Source of the DNA: an uncultured Oscillospiraceae bacterium
Lineage (GTDB): Bacteria; Bacillota; Clostridia; Oscillospirales; Oscillospiraceae
Length of the DNA: 54,531 nt
Assembly: GCA_944385665.1 (NCBI GenBank)
Contig: CALWYB010000012.1
Span: 1 to 54,531, forward strand
Reading direction: 5' to 3'
Position 1 is the first letter of the stretch. Each line of letters opens with the position of its first letter. Position numbers and translations under genes: made by a program. The notes below the pieces were generated by a model that was not told where the DNA came from, ran no database searches, and saw nothing but the letters and a program-made list of their open reading frames with translations. Of this stretch, positions 15,992-24,701 are shown in pieces.

Positions 15992-16810
15992 TTGCTGACA
16001 CGGATTCTCGTGGCTGTGGTATTGGCGCCCCTGTTCTTTATCGTCCTGTTTTTCCTGGACTCCATCTGGCTGGCGGCGCTGATGGCCTTTATTTGCGCCA
16101 TGGCATCCTTTGAGCTGCTGCGGGCCACCAAGGTGGCCCACCACAACGGCATGTACTTCGTTACCGCCATCTCGGCGGCAGCCATCCCGGTGGGCTGCTG
16201 GCTGGGTCTGGGCGCTCTGGTGGTGCCGGTGGCCACGGTATTTCTCATGCTCACCCTGTTTGGCATCGCCATTCGCCTGTATGACGAGGAGCGGGCGGTA
16301 CGGGTTGAGGACGTGTTCATGTGCATCTTTGGGGGGCTGGTGATCCCCCTGTGTCTGTCCGCCCTGGTGGAGCTCAAGTGCATGGACCACGGCCAGTACC
16401 TGGTGCTGCTGCCCGTCATCTGTGCCTTCCTCACCGACGCGGGAGCCTATTTTGCCGGGGTGTTTTTGGGAAAGCACCGGGGCATCACCAAGGTCAGCCC
16501 CAACAAGTCCCTGGAGGGTTACATCGGCGGCATCCTGTCCGGCGGGATCTTCCTGCTGCTCTACGGCCTGCTCCTGCAGCAGTTTGCCGGCCTGGCGGTC
16601 TCCCTGCCCCGGATGGCGGTGTACGGACTCATCGGCAGCGCCGTCACCGAAGTGGGCGACCTGTCCTTCTCCCTGATCAAGCGGCAGTTCGGCATCAAGG
16701 ACTACGGAAACCTGCTGCCCGGACACGGAGGGATGCTGGACCGGTTTGACTCCATGACCTTTGCCGCCCCCACCTTGCTGATTCTGGTGGCGCTGATCCC
16801 CGCATTTTGA
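15992..16810 (+). CDS. cdsA: Phosphatidate cytidylyltransferase
   Basis: 272-residue membrane enzyme that makes CDP-diacylglycerol from phosphatidic acid and CTP. Multiple helices precede the CDP-alcohol signature near the C-terminus (SLIKRQFGIKDYGNLLPGHG followed by GMLDRFDS). The start is TTG 15992, two bases after the uppS stop, served by GGAGG at 15979-15983 inside the end of uppS; this gives MLTRILVAVVLAPL, the common CdsA beginning. GTG 15983 overlaps that ribosome site and is less likely. Confidence 0.92.
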   Translation: MLTRILVAVVLAPLFFIVLFFLDSIWLAALMAFICAMASFELLRATKVAHHNGMYFVTAISAAAIPVGCWLGLGALVVPVATVFLMLTLFGIAIRLYDEERAVRVEDVFMCIFGGLVIPLCLSALVELKCMDHGQYLVLLPVICAFLTDAGAYFAGVFLGKHRGITKVSPNKSLEGYIGGILSGGIFLLLYGLLLQQFAGLAVSLPRMAVYGLIGSAVTEVGDLSFSLIKRQFGIKDYGNLLPGHGGMLDRFDSMTFAAPTLLILVALIPAF

Positions 16811-16816
16811 TCTGCC

Positions 16817-16850
16817 GCGGCGCGCGAAGGGGACTTCGCGCGCCGCTTCT
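16817..16850 (+). terminator. Perfect 13-bp stem with GNRA loop between cdsA and dxr
   Basis: GCGGCGCGCGAAG (16817-16829) pairs fully with CTTCGCGCGCCGC (16834-16846) around a GGGA tetraloop. The tail TTCTTCAT is only partly U-rich, so it may be a terminator, a pause, or an mRNA-stabilising end. Confidence 0.6.
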
Positions 16851-16890
16851 TCATCGGGGCTGTGCCCCGGAGTGAAAGGAGTGTAACGAC

Positions 16891-18036
16891 ATGAGATCCT
16901 GCTGCATTTCCCTGCTGGGTTCCACCGGCTCCATCGGCCGGCAGTCCCTGGAGGTGATCCAGGCCTGCGGTATGAAGGTGGGAGCTCTCACCGCCAACTC
17001 CAACGTGGAGCGGATGGAGGAGCAGGCCCGGCAGTTTTTGCCCAAGCTGGCCGTCATGATGGACGAGAAGGCCGCCGCTGACCTGAAGGCGCGCCTGGCC
17101 GACACCCCGGTGCGGGTGGCTGCCGGGATGGAGGGCCTGCTGGAGGCCGCCGAGCTTCCCCAGGCCGACACGGTGATCACCGCCGTGGTGGGAATGGTGG
17201 GCCTGCGTCCCACCATGGCCGCCATCCGGGAGGGCAAGCGCATCGCCCTGGCCAACAAGGAGACCCTGGTGTGTGCCGGACAGCTGGTGATGGAGGAGGC
17301 CCGGGACTATGGGGCCAAGATCGTGCCGGTGGATTCGGAGCACTCCGCCCTGTTCCAGTCCCTCCAGTGCTGCAAGGATCGCGGCGAGGTGAAGCGGCTG
17401 ATCCTCACCTGCTCCGGCGGCCCCTTCTTCGGCAAGACCCGCCAGGAACTGCAAGGGATGACAAGGAAAGAAGCTTTGCAGCATCCCAACTGGTCCATGG
17501 GGGCCAAGATCACGGTGGACTCGGCCACCTTGATGAACAAGGGCCTGGAATTTATGGAGGCCATGCACCTCTACCAGATGCCCCCGGAGAAAATTTCCAT
17601 TGTCATCCATCGGGAGAGTATCATTCACTCCCTGGTGGAATACTGTGATAACGCGGTGATCGCCCAGCTGGGGGCGCCTGACATGCGTCTGCCCATCCAG
17701 TACGCCCTCACCTGGCCGGAGCGGGTGCCGGGTCCCGCCGATCCCCTGGACCTGTGCTCCTGCGGCCCCCTCACCTTTGCCCAGCCCGACACCGACACCT
17801 TCCAGTGTCTGGCGCTGGCTCTGGAAGCGGCAAAGACCGGCGGCACCGCCGGGGCCATCCTCAACGGGGCCAACGAGGCCGCCGTGGCCCTCTTTCTGGA
17901 GGGCAAAATCGGCTTTTTGGATATTGCGGACCGGGTGCGCCTGGCCATGGAGCAGGTGCCGGTCATCCAGGACCCGTCCATGACTCAGGTGTTGGAGGCC
18001 GACGCCGCCGCCCGGGAGGCGGTCCTGTCTATCTAA
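16891..18036 (+). CDS. dxr: 1-deoxy-D-xylulose-5-phosphate reductoisomerase
   Basis: 381 residues, second step of the DOXP isoprenoid pathway (DXP to MEP, NADPH and Mn2+/Mg2+ dependent). The NADPH-binding loop LGSTGSIGRQSLEVI is at the N-terminus. Metal and substrate residues lie in VPVDSEHSALFQ and in VDSATLMNKGLEFMEA. The flexible lid lies near MTRKEALQHPNWSMG. GAAAGGAG precedes ATG 16891. Followed by rseP, as in many Firmicutes. Confidence 0.95.
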   Translation: MRSCCISLLGSTGSIGRQSLEVIQACGMKVGALTANSNVERMEEQARQFLPKLAVMMDEKAAADLKARLADTPVRVAAGMEGLLEAAELPQADTVITAVVGMVGLRPTMAAIREGKRIALANKETLVCAGQLVMEEARDYGAKIVPVDSEHSALFQSLQCCKDRGEVKRLILTCSGGPFFGKTRQELQGMTRKEALQHPNWSMGAKITVDSATLMNKGLEFMEAMHLYQMPPEKISIVIHRESIIHSLVEYCDNAVIAQLGAPDMRLPIQYALTWPERVPGPADPLDLCSCGPLTFAQPDTDTFQCLALALEAAKTGGTAGAILNGANEAAVALFLEGKIGFLDIADRVRLAMEQVPVIQDPSMTQVLEADAAAREAVLSI

Positions 18037-18073
18037 CGAAACCCTTACTCTGGCTGCTTTTTTTGGAGGTCCT

Positions 18074-19138
18074 ATGCTCTATATTCTTGTTGCCATCCTC
18101 ATGTTCGGCGTGCTCATCGCCGTGCACGAATTCGGTCACTTCATTACCGCCAAGCTGTTCGGAATCCGGGTCAATGAGTTCTCCATCGGAATGGGACCCG
18201 CTCTGCTCAAAAAGGAGAAAGGGGAGACCCTTTACAGTCTTCGCCTGCTGCCCATCGGCGGATACTGCGCCATGGAGGGGGAGGACGAGGAGTCGGACGA
18301 TCCCCGGGCCTTCGGCAACGCGGCGGGCTGGAAGAAAGTGATCGTGCTGGTGGCCGGAGCCTTTATGAATTTCCTCACCGGCCTCATCATCGTGCTGGTG
18401 CTGTACGCTCCAGCCCAGGGCTTTTATCAGGAGACCTATGCCGGGGCCATGGAGGGCTACGGCACGGAGGACTGCGGCCTCCAGGAAGGGGACCGTTTTC
18501 TCTCCGTGGACGGCCACAAGGTGCTCACCTACGGCAACGCTCAGTTCTATCTGGGCCGCGCCGGAGACACCATGGACCTGGTGGTGGAGCGCAACGGCGA
18601 GAAGGTCTATCTGAACAACGTATCTCTGCCCCGGCAGGAGCGCACGGACGAGGAGGGCAACACTACCAATTACCGGGGTATCATCATCGGAGCCCAGGTC
18701 ATGCCCGCCAATCTGGGTACCAAGCTGCTCTACGGCTGGAATACCACCCTGGACTATGTGCGTCTGGTGTGGGTGAGCTTGGGCGACCTGGTGCGGGGCG
18801 CGGTGGGCATCAAGGACCTGTCGGGACCGGTGGGCATCGTGGACACCATGTCCCAGGTGGGCAGCCAGTCTCCCACGTTGGGAGCGGCGGTCCAGAACCT
18901 GCTGTGGCTGGCGGCCCTCATCGCGGTGAACCTGGCGGTGATGAACCTGCTGCCTCTGCCCGCTCTGGACGGCGGAAGGGTGTTCTTCCTGGTGCTTAAC
19001 GGGGTGCTGTACCTCCTGTTCCGCCGGAAGATCGACGCCAAGTATGAGGGGTACGTCCATCTGGCGGGGCTGGCGGCCCTGATGACCCTGATGCTGTACG
19101 TCACCTTCAGCGACATCGGCAAGATTATTGCAAGATAG
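18074..19138 (+). CDS. rseP: RIP metalloprotease, site-2 protease RseP
   Basis: 354-residue intramembrane zinc protease (M50). The HEFGH zinc motif is at residues 18-22 in the first helix, a PDZ domain is in the middle (near QEGDRFLSVDGHKV), and the third zinc ligand sits in NLLPLPALDGGRV (LDG at 298-300). It cuts transmembrane regulators such as anti-sigma factors; the substrate here is unknown. GGAGG precedes ATG 18074. The stop is followed at once by a run of hairpins. Confidence 0.93.
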   Translation: MLYILVAILMFGVLIAVHEFGHFITAKLFGIRVNEFSIGMGPALLKKEKGETLYSLRLLPIGGYCAMEGEDEESDDPRAFGNAAGWKKVIVLVAGAFMNFLTGLIIVLVLYAPAQGFYQETYAGAMEGYGTEDCGLQEGDRFLSVDGHKVLTYGNAQFYLGRAGDTMDLVVERNGEKVYLNNVSLPRQERTDEEGNTTNYRGIIIGAQVMPANLGTKLLYGWNTTLDYVRLVWVSLGDLVRGAVGIKDLSGPVGIVDTMSQVGSQSPTLGAAVQNLLWLAALIAVNLAVMNLLPLPALDGGRVFFLVLNGVLYLLFRRKIDAKYEGYVHLAGLAALMTLMLYVTFSDIGKIIAR

Positions 19139-19144
19139 CTTTTT

Positions 19145-19338
19145 TCTCGTCCTTTTCTCTCGTCCTTTTCTCGAGAGAAAAGGACCAAAAGAGCTTTGGC
19201 GCAAACCTTCGGTTTGCTTCTGCCATTTCTTTCAGCTTGCAAAGGAAATAGAACTTGTGCAAAATGTAATTTTGCACTGGAAAGTTTTTGCCCCGCTTTT
19301 TACAAAAAGCGGGTGGGGTCCAGGGGTAACACCCCTGG
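19145..19338 (+). repeat. Multi-hairpin intergenic element between rseP and ispG
   Basis: Five perfect inverted repeats lie in under 200 bases: GTCCTTTTCTC/GAGAAAAGGAC (19162-19185), GCAAACC/GGTTTGC (19201-19217), GTGCAAAA/TTTTGCAC (19257-19277), CCCGCTTTTT/AAAAAGCGGG (19292-19313) and CCAGGGGT/ACCCCTGG (19320-19338). The first is preceded by a tandem copy of its left arm. The block resembles dispersed extragenic hairpins known from Oscillospiraceae genomes and shares its GCAAA-TTC-TTTGC unit with 49438-49454. Confidence 0.75.
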
Positions 19339-19357
19339 CGGGAGGAGGAGAACAGAC

Positions 19358-20395
19358 ATGACCAAGCAGATCAAAGTAGGCAATGTCCTGGTGGGCGGCG
19401 GCGCACCGGTGTCCATCCAGTCTATGACCAACACTCGCACCGACGACGTGGAGGCCACCCTGCGCCAGATCCGGGAGCTGGCCGCCGCCGGGTGTGAGAT
19501 CGTCCGGGTGGCGGTGCCCGACATGGCGGCCGCCAAGGCGGTGGGCAAGATCAAAGAGCAATGCCCGCTGCCCCTGGTGGTGGACATCCACTTCGACTAC
19601 AAGCTGGCTCTGGAGGCCATCGCTGCCGGAGCGGACAAGGTGCGCATCAACCCGGGCAACATCGGGGGAGAGGACCGGGTGAAGGCGGTGGCCGACGCCT
19701 GCCGCCAGAAGAACATCCCCATCCGCATCGGGGTCAACGGCGGCTCTCTGGAGAAGCCTCTGCTGGCCAAGTACGGCGGCGTGTGCCCCGAGGCCATGGT
19801 GGAGTCCGCCTTCGGCCACATCAAGTTGCTGAACAAGTTTGACTTTGACGATATCTGCGTGTCGCTGAAATCTTCCAGCGTGCCCATGACCATGAAAGCC
19901 TATCAGATCATGTCGCTGAAAAGCGATTATCCTTTACATATCGGCGTGACCGAGGCGGGCACGGTCCGCATGGGTACCCTGAAATCCGCCGTGGGCATCG
20001 GAGGCCTGCTGGCCCTGGGCATCGGCGACACCATGCGGGTGTCCCTGTCCGCCGACGCGGTGGAGGAGGTGTACGCCGCCCGGGACATTCTGAAGGCCGC
20101 GGGTGTGCGGAAGGAGGGGGCGGAGCTGGTGTCCTGTCCCACCTGCGGGCGCACCCGCATTGATCTCATCTCCTTGGCCGGAGAGGTGGAGGAGCGGCTC
20201 AAGACCGTGGACAAGCCCATCACCGTGGCGGTCATGGGCTGCGTGGTCAACGGCCCCGGTGAGGCCAGCGCCGCCGACTGCGGCATCGCCGGCGGGGTAG
20301 GCGAGGGCCTGCTGTTCAAGAAGGGCCAGATCGTGAAAAAGGTGCCCCAGGACCAGCTGGTGGACGAGCTGTTCGCCCTCATCGACACTCTGTAA
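19358..20395 (+). CDS. ispG: 4-hydroxy-3-methylbut-2-en-1-yl diphosphate synthase (IspG)
   Basis: 345 residues, short bacterial GcpE form. It reduces ME-cPP to HMBPP using a [4Fe-4S] cluster. Cluster ligands are visible as Cys260 and Cys263 (SCPTCGRTRID), Cys295 (MGCVVNGPGE) and Glu302, the same spacing as in E. coli. The TIM-barrel part begins with VSIQSMTNTRTDD. ATG 19358 follows GGAGGAGGAG; in-frame upstream codons would translate through the hairpin element and are rejected. Confidence 0.95.
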   Translation: MTKQIKVGNVLVGGGAPVSIQSMTNTRTDDVEATLRQIRELAAAGCEIVRVAVPDMAAAKAVGKIKEQCPLPLVVDIHFDYKLALEAIAAGADKVRINPGNIGGEDRVKAVADACRQKNIPIRIGVNGGSLEKPLLAKYGGVCPEAMVESAFGHIKLLNKFDFDDICVSLKSSSVPMTMKAYQIMSLKSDYPLHIGVTEAGTVRMGTLKSAVGIGGLLALGIGDTMRVSLSADAVEEVYAARDILKAAGVRKEGAELVSCPTCGRTRIDLISLAGEVEERLKTVDKPITVAVMGCVVNGPGEASAADCGIAGGVGEGLLFKKGQIVKKVPQDQLVDELFALIDTL

Positions 20396-20421
20396 TCGCA
20401 TAAACACAAAGGAGAGGCGCA

Positions 20422-23400
20422 ATGTCCCAAAAGATACCCTTTTTAGAGATGTTCGCCGCCCTGACCCAGTGGCAGGAGTTTGTCAACGCCATGGAGGGGT
20501 GGCTGATCGTAGAGGCCGCCATCGACCGGAAGAGCCGCAGCGCGGTGGTGACGGTGGAGGGGGCCGACGGAGCCGGTCCCAACCTCATCGCCCAGGCGGA
20601 GGAGGCGGTGGCCCGGTGCTACGGGTTAAATTCTGTCAGGTTAAAACACTTTACAGAGAAGAAGCCGGAGGCGGTCACGCCCCCGGCTCCTCAGCCTGCC
20701 CCGGAGAAGGCTCCCGCGGCCCAACCTGCCCCGCAGAAAGCGGCTCCAGCCGCTCCGGCCGTTGCCCCCAAAACGGAGCCGGCGCAGCCGGCCACACCTC
20801 CTGCCGTCTCTCAAAAGCCTCAGGAGCCCCAGGACGCCTTCGCCCGGGCGGAGGCCATCCGGGCCGCCGCGCTGAAAAAAGTGAAGCGGGCCGCCCCCTC
20901 TGCCTCCGGGAAAAAAGGGGAGAAGAAGGACAATGGCCGGGCCATCTTCGGCAAGGTCATCAAGCGCGCCCCGGTGCCCATCGGGGAGCTGGAGCTGGAC
21001 ATGGGCATGGTGGTCATCGAGGGAGATGTGTTCGCCATCGAAAACCGGGAGCTGAAGAAGCGCAACTCCTGGGTGATGGCCTTTGACGTCACCGACTACA
21101 CCAGCTCCATCCGGGTGAGCAAGTTTTTCCCCCAGGCCGACGAGGCAAAACCTTTGGTGGACGGGATCAAGAAAGGAATGCACCTTGTCATCCAGGGCCG
21201 GCTGAATATGGACCGGTTCTACGGCGACATGGTGCTGGAGCCGGTGGCCGTGATGGCGGGCAAGAAAGAGATGCGCATGGACAACGCCCCGGAGAAGCGG
21301 GTAGAGCTCCATCTGCACACCACCATGTCCGCCATGGACGCCCTCACCGCCGTAGGTCCCAAGCTGGGGCCGGAGAAAAACGTGGTGAAGCGGGCGGAGG
21401 CCTGGGGACACCGGGCCATCGCCATCACCGACCACGGGGTGGCCCAGTCCTTCCCGGACGCATGGCACTCCGCCAAGAACATCAAGCTCCTCTACGGCGT
21501 GGAGGCCTACTTTCTCAACGACGTGGACGACCGGGTGGTGGTCCACGGCCAGCCCTGCCAGGACTTTTCGGAAGAAATCGTCTGCTTTGACATTGAGACC
21601 ACCGGCCTCAATAAGCGGCGGGAGGTCATCATTGAGATCGGCGCAGTGGTGCTGAAAAACGGGGAGATCACCGATCAATTTAATACGTTCGTGGCTCCCG
21701 GGCGCATCCTCAGCCCGGAGATCATCCACCTTACCGGCATCACCGACGAGATGCTGGTGGGCGCCCCTTCGCAGGAGGAGGCCCTGCGGGCATTCCTGGA
21801 CTTCGTGGGGGACCGTCCCCTGGCCGCCCACAACGCCGAGTTCGACATGGGATTTATCTCTGTCGGCTGCCGGAAATACGGGATTCCCTTTACAAATCCC
21901 TCGGTGGACAGCCTGATTCTGGCCCAAAACCTGCTGCCCGAGCTGGGCAAGTACAAGCTGGACATTGTGGCGGAATATCTCCAGCTGCCCGCCTTCAACC
22001 ACCACCGGGCCAGCGACGACGCCGCCACGGTGGCCTATATGCTGCCCCCCTTCTTTGAGAAGCTGGAGGCCATGGGGGTCCACCGTCTGGAGGACATCAA
22101 CGCCGCCATGCCCAAGCTGCGCAAGGGCGGAAAGGCCCGGCGGCAGCCCAAGCACCTCATCGTGCTGGCCAAGAACCAGACGGGGCTACGTAACCTCTAC
22201 AAGCTTATCTCCCTGGCCCACCTGGAGCACTTCAAGCGCTACCCCATCATGCCCAAGTCGGTGATCAACGAGAATCGGGAGGGGCTCATCATCGGCTCGG
22301 CCTGCGAGGCGGGAGAGCTGTTCCAGGCGGTGACGGCGGACAAGGACTGGGAGGAGCTCAAGCGAATTGCCTCCTGGTACGACTTTTTGGAGATCCAGCC
22401 CATCTGCAACAACATGTTCATGCTCCGCAAGGGCATGGTCCGCTCCGAGGAGGAGCTGCGGGACTTCAACCGCACGGTGGTGCGGCTGGGGGAGGAGCTG
22501 GGCAAGCCGGTGTGCGCCACCGGCGACGTCCACTTTCTGGACCCGGAGGATGAGATCTACCGCCACATCCTGCTGGCCTCCAAGGGCTTTGAGGACGCGG
22601 ACGAGTCCCTGCCCATCTACTTCAAAACCACCGAGGAGATGCTCCAGGAGTTTGCCTATCTGGGCAAAGAGAAGGCCTACGAGGTGGTGGTGAAGAACAC
22701 CAACCTCATTGCCGACTGGTGCGACCCCATCAAGCCTCTGCCTCAGGGGCTGTTCGCCCCGAAACTGGAGGACTCCGACGGGGAACTGAAGCGGCTGGTG
22801 TGGGGGAAAGCACATGAGCTTTACGGCGATGAGCCTCCGCAGATCGTGGTGGACCGGATCAACGTGGAGCTGGGCGACATCATCCGGTGTAAATACGACG
22901 TGATCTACATGTCCGCCCAGAAGCTGGTGCAGAACTCCCTGGAGCACGGCTATCTGGTGGGCTCACGAGGCTCGGTAGGTTCCTCTCTGGTGGCCTTCAT
23001 GTCGGGCATCACCGAGGTAAACTCCCTGCCCGCCCACTACCGCTGTCCCAAGTGCAAGCACTCCGACTTTGACTACGCCCAGGACCCCGCCCACCCCTAC
23101 GGCTGCGGGGCGGATATGCCAGACGCCAACTGTCCCATCTGCGGCACCCCCTACAAGAAGGACGGCTTCAATATCCCCTTCGAAACCTTCTTGGGCTTCG
23201 GCGGCGACAAGGTGCCCGATATCGACCTGAACTTTTCGGGCGAGTACCAGTCCAGCGCCCACAAGTATACCTTTGAGCTGTTTGGACAGACCCACGTGTT
23301 CCGTGCCGGTACCATTGGCACCGTGGCGGAGAAGACCGCCTTTGGCTACGTGAAAAAGTACCTGGACGAGCGGGGAAAGATGGCCTCCAAGGCGGAGGAG

Positions 23401-24657
23401 AACCGGCTGGCCATCGGCTGTACCGGCGTGAAGCGCACCACGGGACAGCATCCCGGCGGCATGGTGGTCATCCCTCAGGACAAGGAGATCTACGACTTCT
23501 GTCCCGTGCAGCACCCCGCCGACGACCCCAACAGCGACATTGTCACCACCCATTTTGAATATCACTCCATGGAGAGTAACCTGCTGAAGCTGGACATGCT
23601 GGGACACGATGATCCCACCATGATCCGCATGCTGGAGGACCTCACCGGGGTAAACGCCCGCACCGACATTCCCCTGGACGACAAGGACACCATGTCCATC
23701 TTTCAGTCCTCCAAGGCCCTGGGCTATGAGAACGACAAGATCCTGGGTCCCACCGGCGGCACCGCTATCCCGGAGTTTGGCACCAGCTTTGTCCGGGGCA
23801 TGCTGGAGGACACCCAGCCCGACCAGTTCGACATCCTGGTGCGGCTGTCCGGCTTCTCCCACGGCACCGACGTGTGGCTGGGCAACGCCAAGGACCTCAT
23901 CACCTCCGGCACCGCCAAGGTCAGCGAGGCCATCGGCTGCCGTGACGATATCATGCTGTTTTTGATCTCCAAGGGTATGGACCCCAAGCGCTCCTTCAAG
24001 ATCATGGAGGCGGTGCGTAAGGGCAGAGGCCTCCCAGAGGGGGCGGAGGACGAGATGCGGGAGCACGGGGTGCCCGAGTGGTACATCGGCTCTTGTAAAA
24101 AAATCGCCTACCTGTTCCCCAAGGCCCACGCCGTGGCCTACGTCATGATGGCCTTCCGCATCGCCTGGTTCAAGGTCCACCGGCCTCTGGCCTTCTACGC
24201 CGCCTACTTCTCCATCCGGGCCAAGGCCTTTGACGAGGCCTACATGTGCCGGGGAATGGACGTGTGCCAGAAGAAGATGCGGGAGATCGTGGCCAAGGAC
24301 AAGGAGGCCTCCGCCGTAGAGCAGGACATGCTCACCACCCTGGAGGTGTGCTACGAGTTTTACCTGCGGGGCTTCACCTTCCGGCGCATGGACCTCTATC
24401 AGTCCGACGCCATCCACTTCAAAATGGATCTGGAGAACAAGGCCCTGATCCCGCCCTTTGTGTCGGTGGCCGGTCTGGGCGAGACGGCGGCCCTGTCCCT
24501 GGCGGAACAGCGGGAAGGGAAGCAGTTCATCTCCATTGAAGAGGTGGCCGCCGCCTGTCCGAAAGTCTCAAAAACGCATATTGAACTTTTGAAGGAAGCT
24601 GGAGCGTTCGGGGATTTACCCGAAACCAGTCAGCTGAACCTGTTTTCCATGTTTTAA
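20422..24657 (+). CDS. polC: DNA polymerase III alpha subunit, PolC type
   Basis: 1411 residues, the replicative polymerase of low-GC-lineage Gram-positives with built-in 3'-5' exonuclease. In order: N-terminal domain; a Pro/Ala/Gln-rich linker (about 77-150) that is longer than usual; an OB fold; PHP domain (RVELHLHTTMSAMDALT, about 294); exonuclease inserted in PHP (FDIETTGLNKRREVIIEIGAV, about 388); zinc-binding Cys4 (CPKCKH and CPICG, about 875-910); and the polymerase aspartates in VPDIDLNFSGEYQ (about 932). AAAGGAGAGG precedes ATG 20422. Last gene of the pyrH cluster; terminator at 24661. Confidence 0.96.
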   Translation: MSQKIPFLEMFAALTQWQEFVNAMEGWLIVEAAIDRKSRSAVVTVEGADGAGPNLIAQAEEAVARCYGLNSVRLKHFTEKKPEAVTPPAPQPAPEKAPAAQPAPQKAAPAAPAVAPKTEPAQPATPPAVSQKPQEPQDAFARAEAIRAAALKKVKRAAPSASGKKGEKKDNGRAIFGKVIKRAPVPIGELELDMGMVVIEGDVFAIENRELKKRNSWVMAFDVTDYTSSIRVSKFFPQADEAKPLVDGIKKGMHLVIQGRLNMDRFYGDMVLEPVAVMAGKKEMRMDNAPEKRVELHLHTTMSAMDALTAVGPKLGPEKNVVKRAEAWGHRAIAITDHGVAQSFPDAWHSAKNIKLLYGVEAYFLNDVDDRVVVHGQPCQDFSEEIVCFDIETTGLNKRREVIIEIGAVVLKNGEITDQFNTFVAPGRILSPEIIHLTGITDEMLVGAPSQEEALRAFLDFVGDRPLAAHNAEFDMGFISVGCRKYGIPFTNPSVDSLILAQNLLPELGKYKLDIVAEYLQLPAFNHHRASDDAATVAYMLPPFFEKLEAMGVHRLEDINAAMPKLRKGGKARRQPKHLIVLAKNQTGLRNLYKLISLAHLEHFKRYPIMPKSVINENREGLIIGSACEAGELFQAVTADKDWEELKRIASWYDFLEIQPICNNMFMLRKGMVRSEEELRDFNRTVVRLGEELGKPVCATGDVHFLDPEDEIYRHILLASKGFEDADESLPIYFKTTEEMLQEFAYLGKEKAYEVVVKNTNLIADWCDPIKPLPQGLFAPKLEDSDGELKRLVWGKAHELYGDEPPQIVVDRINVELGDIIRCKYDVIYMSAQKLVQNSLEHGYLVGSRGSVGSSLVAFMSGITEVNSLPAHYRCPKCKHSDFDYAQDPAHPYGCGADMPDANCPICGTPYKKDGFNIPFETFLGFGGDKVPDIDLNFSGEYQSSAHKYTFELFGQTHVFRAGTIGTVAEKTAFGYVKKYLDERGKMASKAEENRLAIGCTGVKRTTGQHPGGMVVIPQDKEIYDFCPVQHPADDPNSDIVTTHFEYHSMESNLLKLDMLGHDDPTMIRMLEDLTGVNARTDIPLDDKDTMSIFQSSKALGYENDKILGPTGGTAIPEFGTSFVRGMLEDTQPDQFDILVRLSGFSHGTDVWLGNAKDLITSGTAKVSEAIGCRDDIMLFLISKGMDPKRSFKIMEAVRKGRGLPEGAEDEMREHGVPEWYIGSCKKIAYLFPKAHAVAYVMMAFRIAWFKVHRPLAFYAAYFSIRAKAFDEAYMCRGMDVCQKKMREIVAKDKEASAVEQDMLTTLEVCYEFYLRGFTFRRMDLYQSDAIHFKMDLENKALIPPFVSVAGLGETAALSLAEQREGKQFISIEEVAAACPKVSKTHIELLKEAGAFGDLPETSQLNLFSMF

Positions 24658-24660
24658 GTA

Positions 24661-24700
24661 AAAAGGACCCCGGAACTCATAGAGCTCCGAGGTCCTTTTG
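24661..24700. terminator. Bidirectional terminator between polC and the LTA-synthase-like gene
   Basis: AAAAGGACC plus CGGAACTC pairs with GAGCTCCG plus GGTCCTTTT around a short loop; A and T tracts flank both sides, so it serves both convergent genes. Confidence 0.85.
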
Positions 24701-24701
24701 C

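Noticed and set aside
19196-19357. An upstream start for ispG within the hairpin region
   Set aside because: The added 54 residues would be translated from hairpin repeats and are not part of IspG; ATG 19358 has a strong ribosome site.
22963-24417. A 484-codon - strand frame opposite polC
   Set aside because: Mirror of the polC codons with no domain features or ribosome site.
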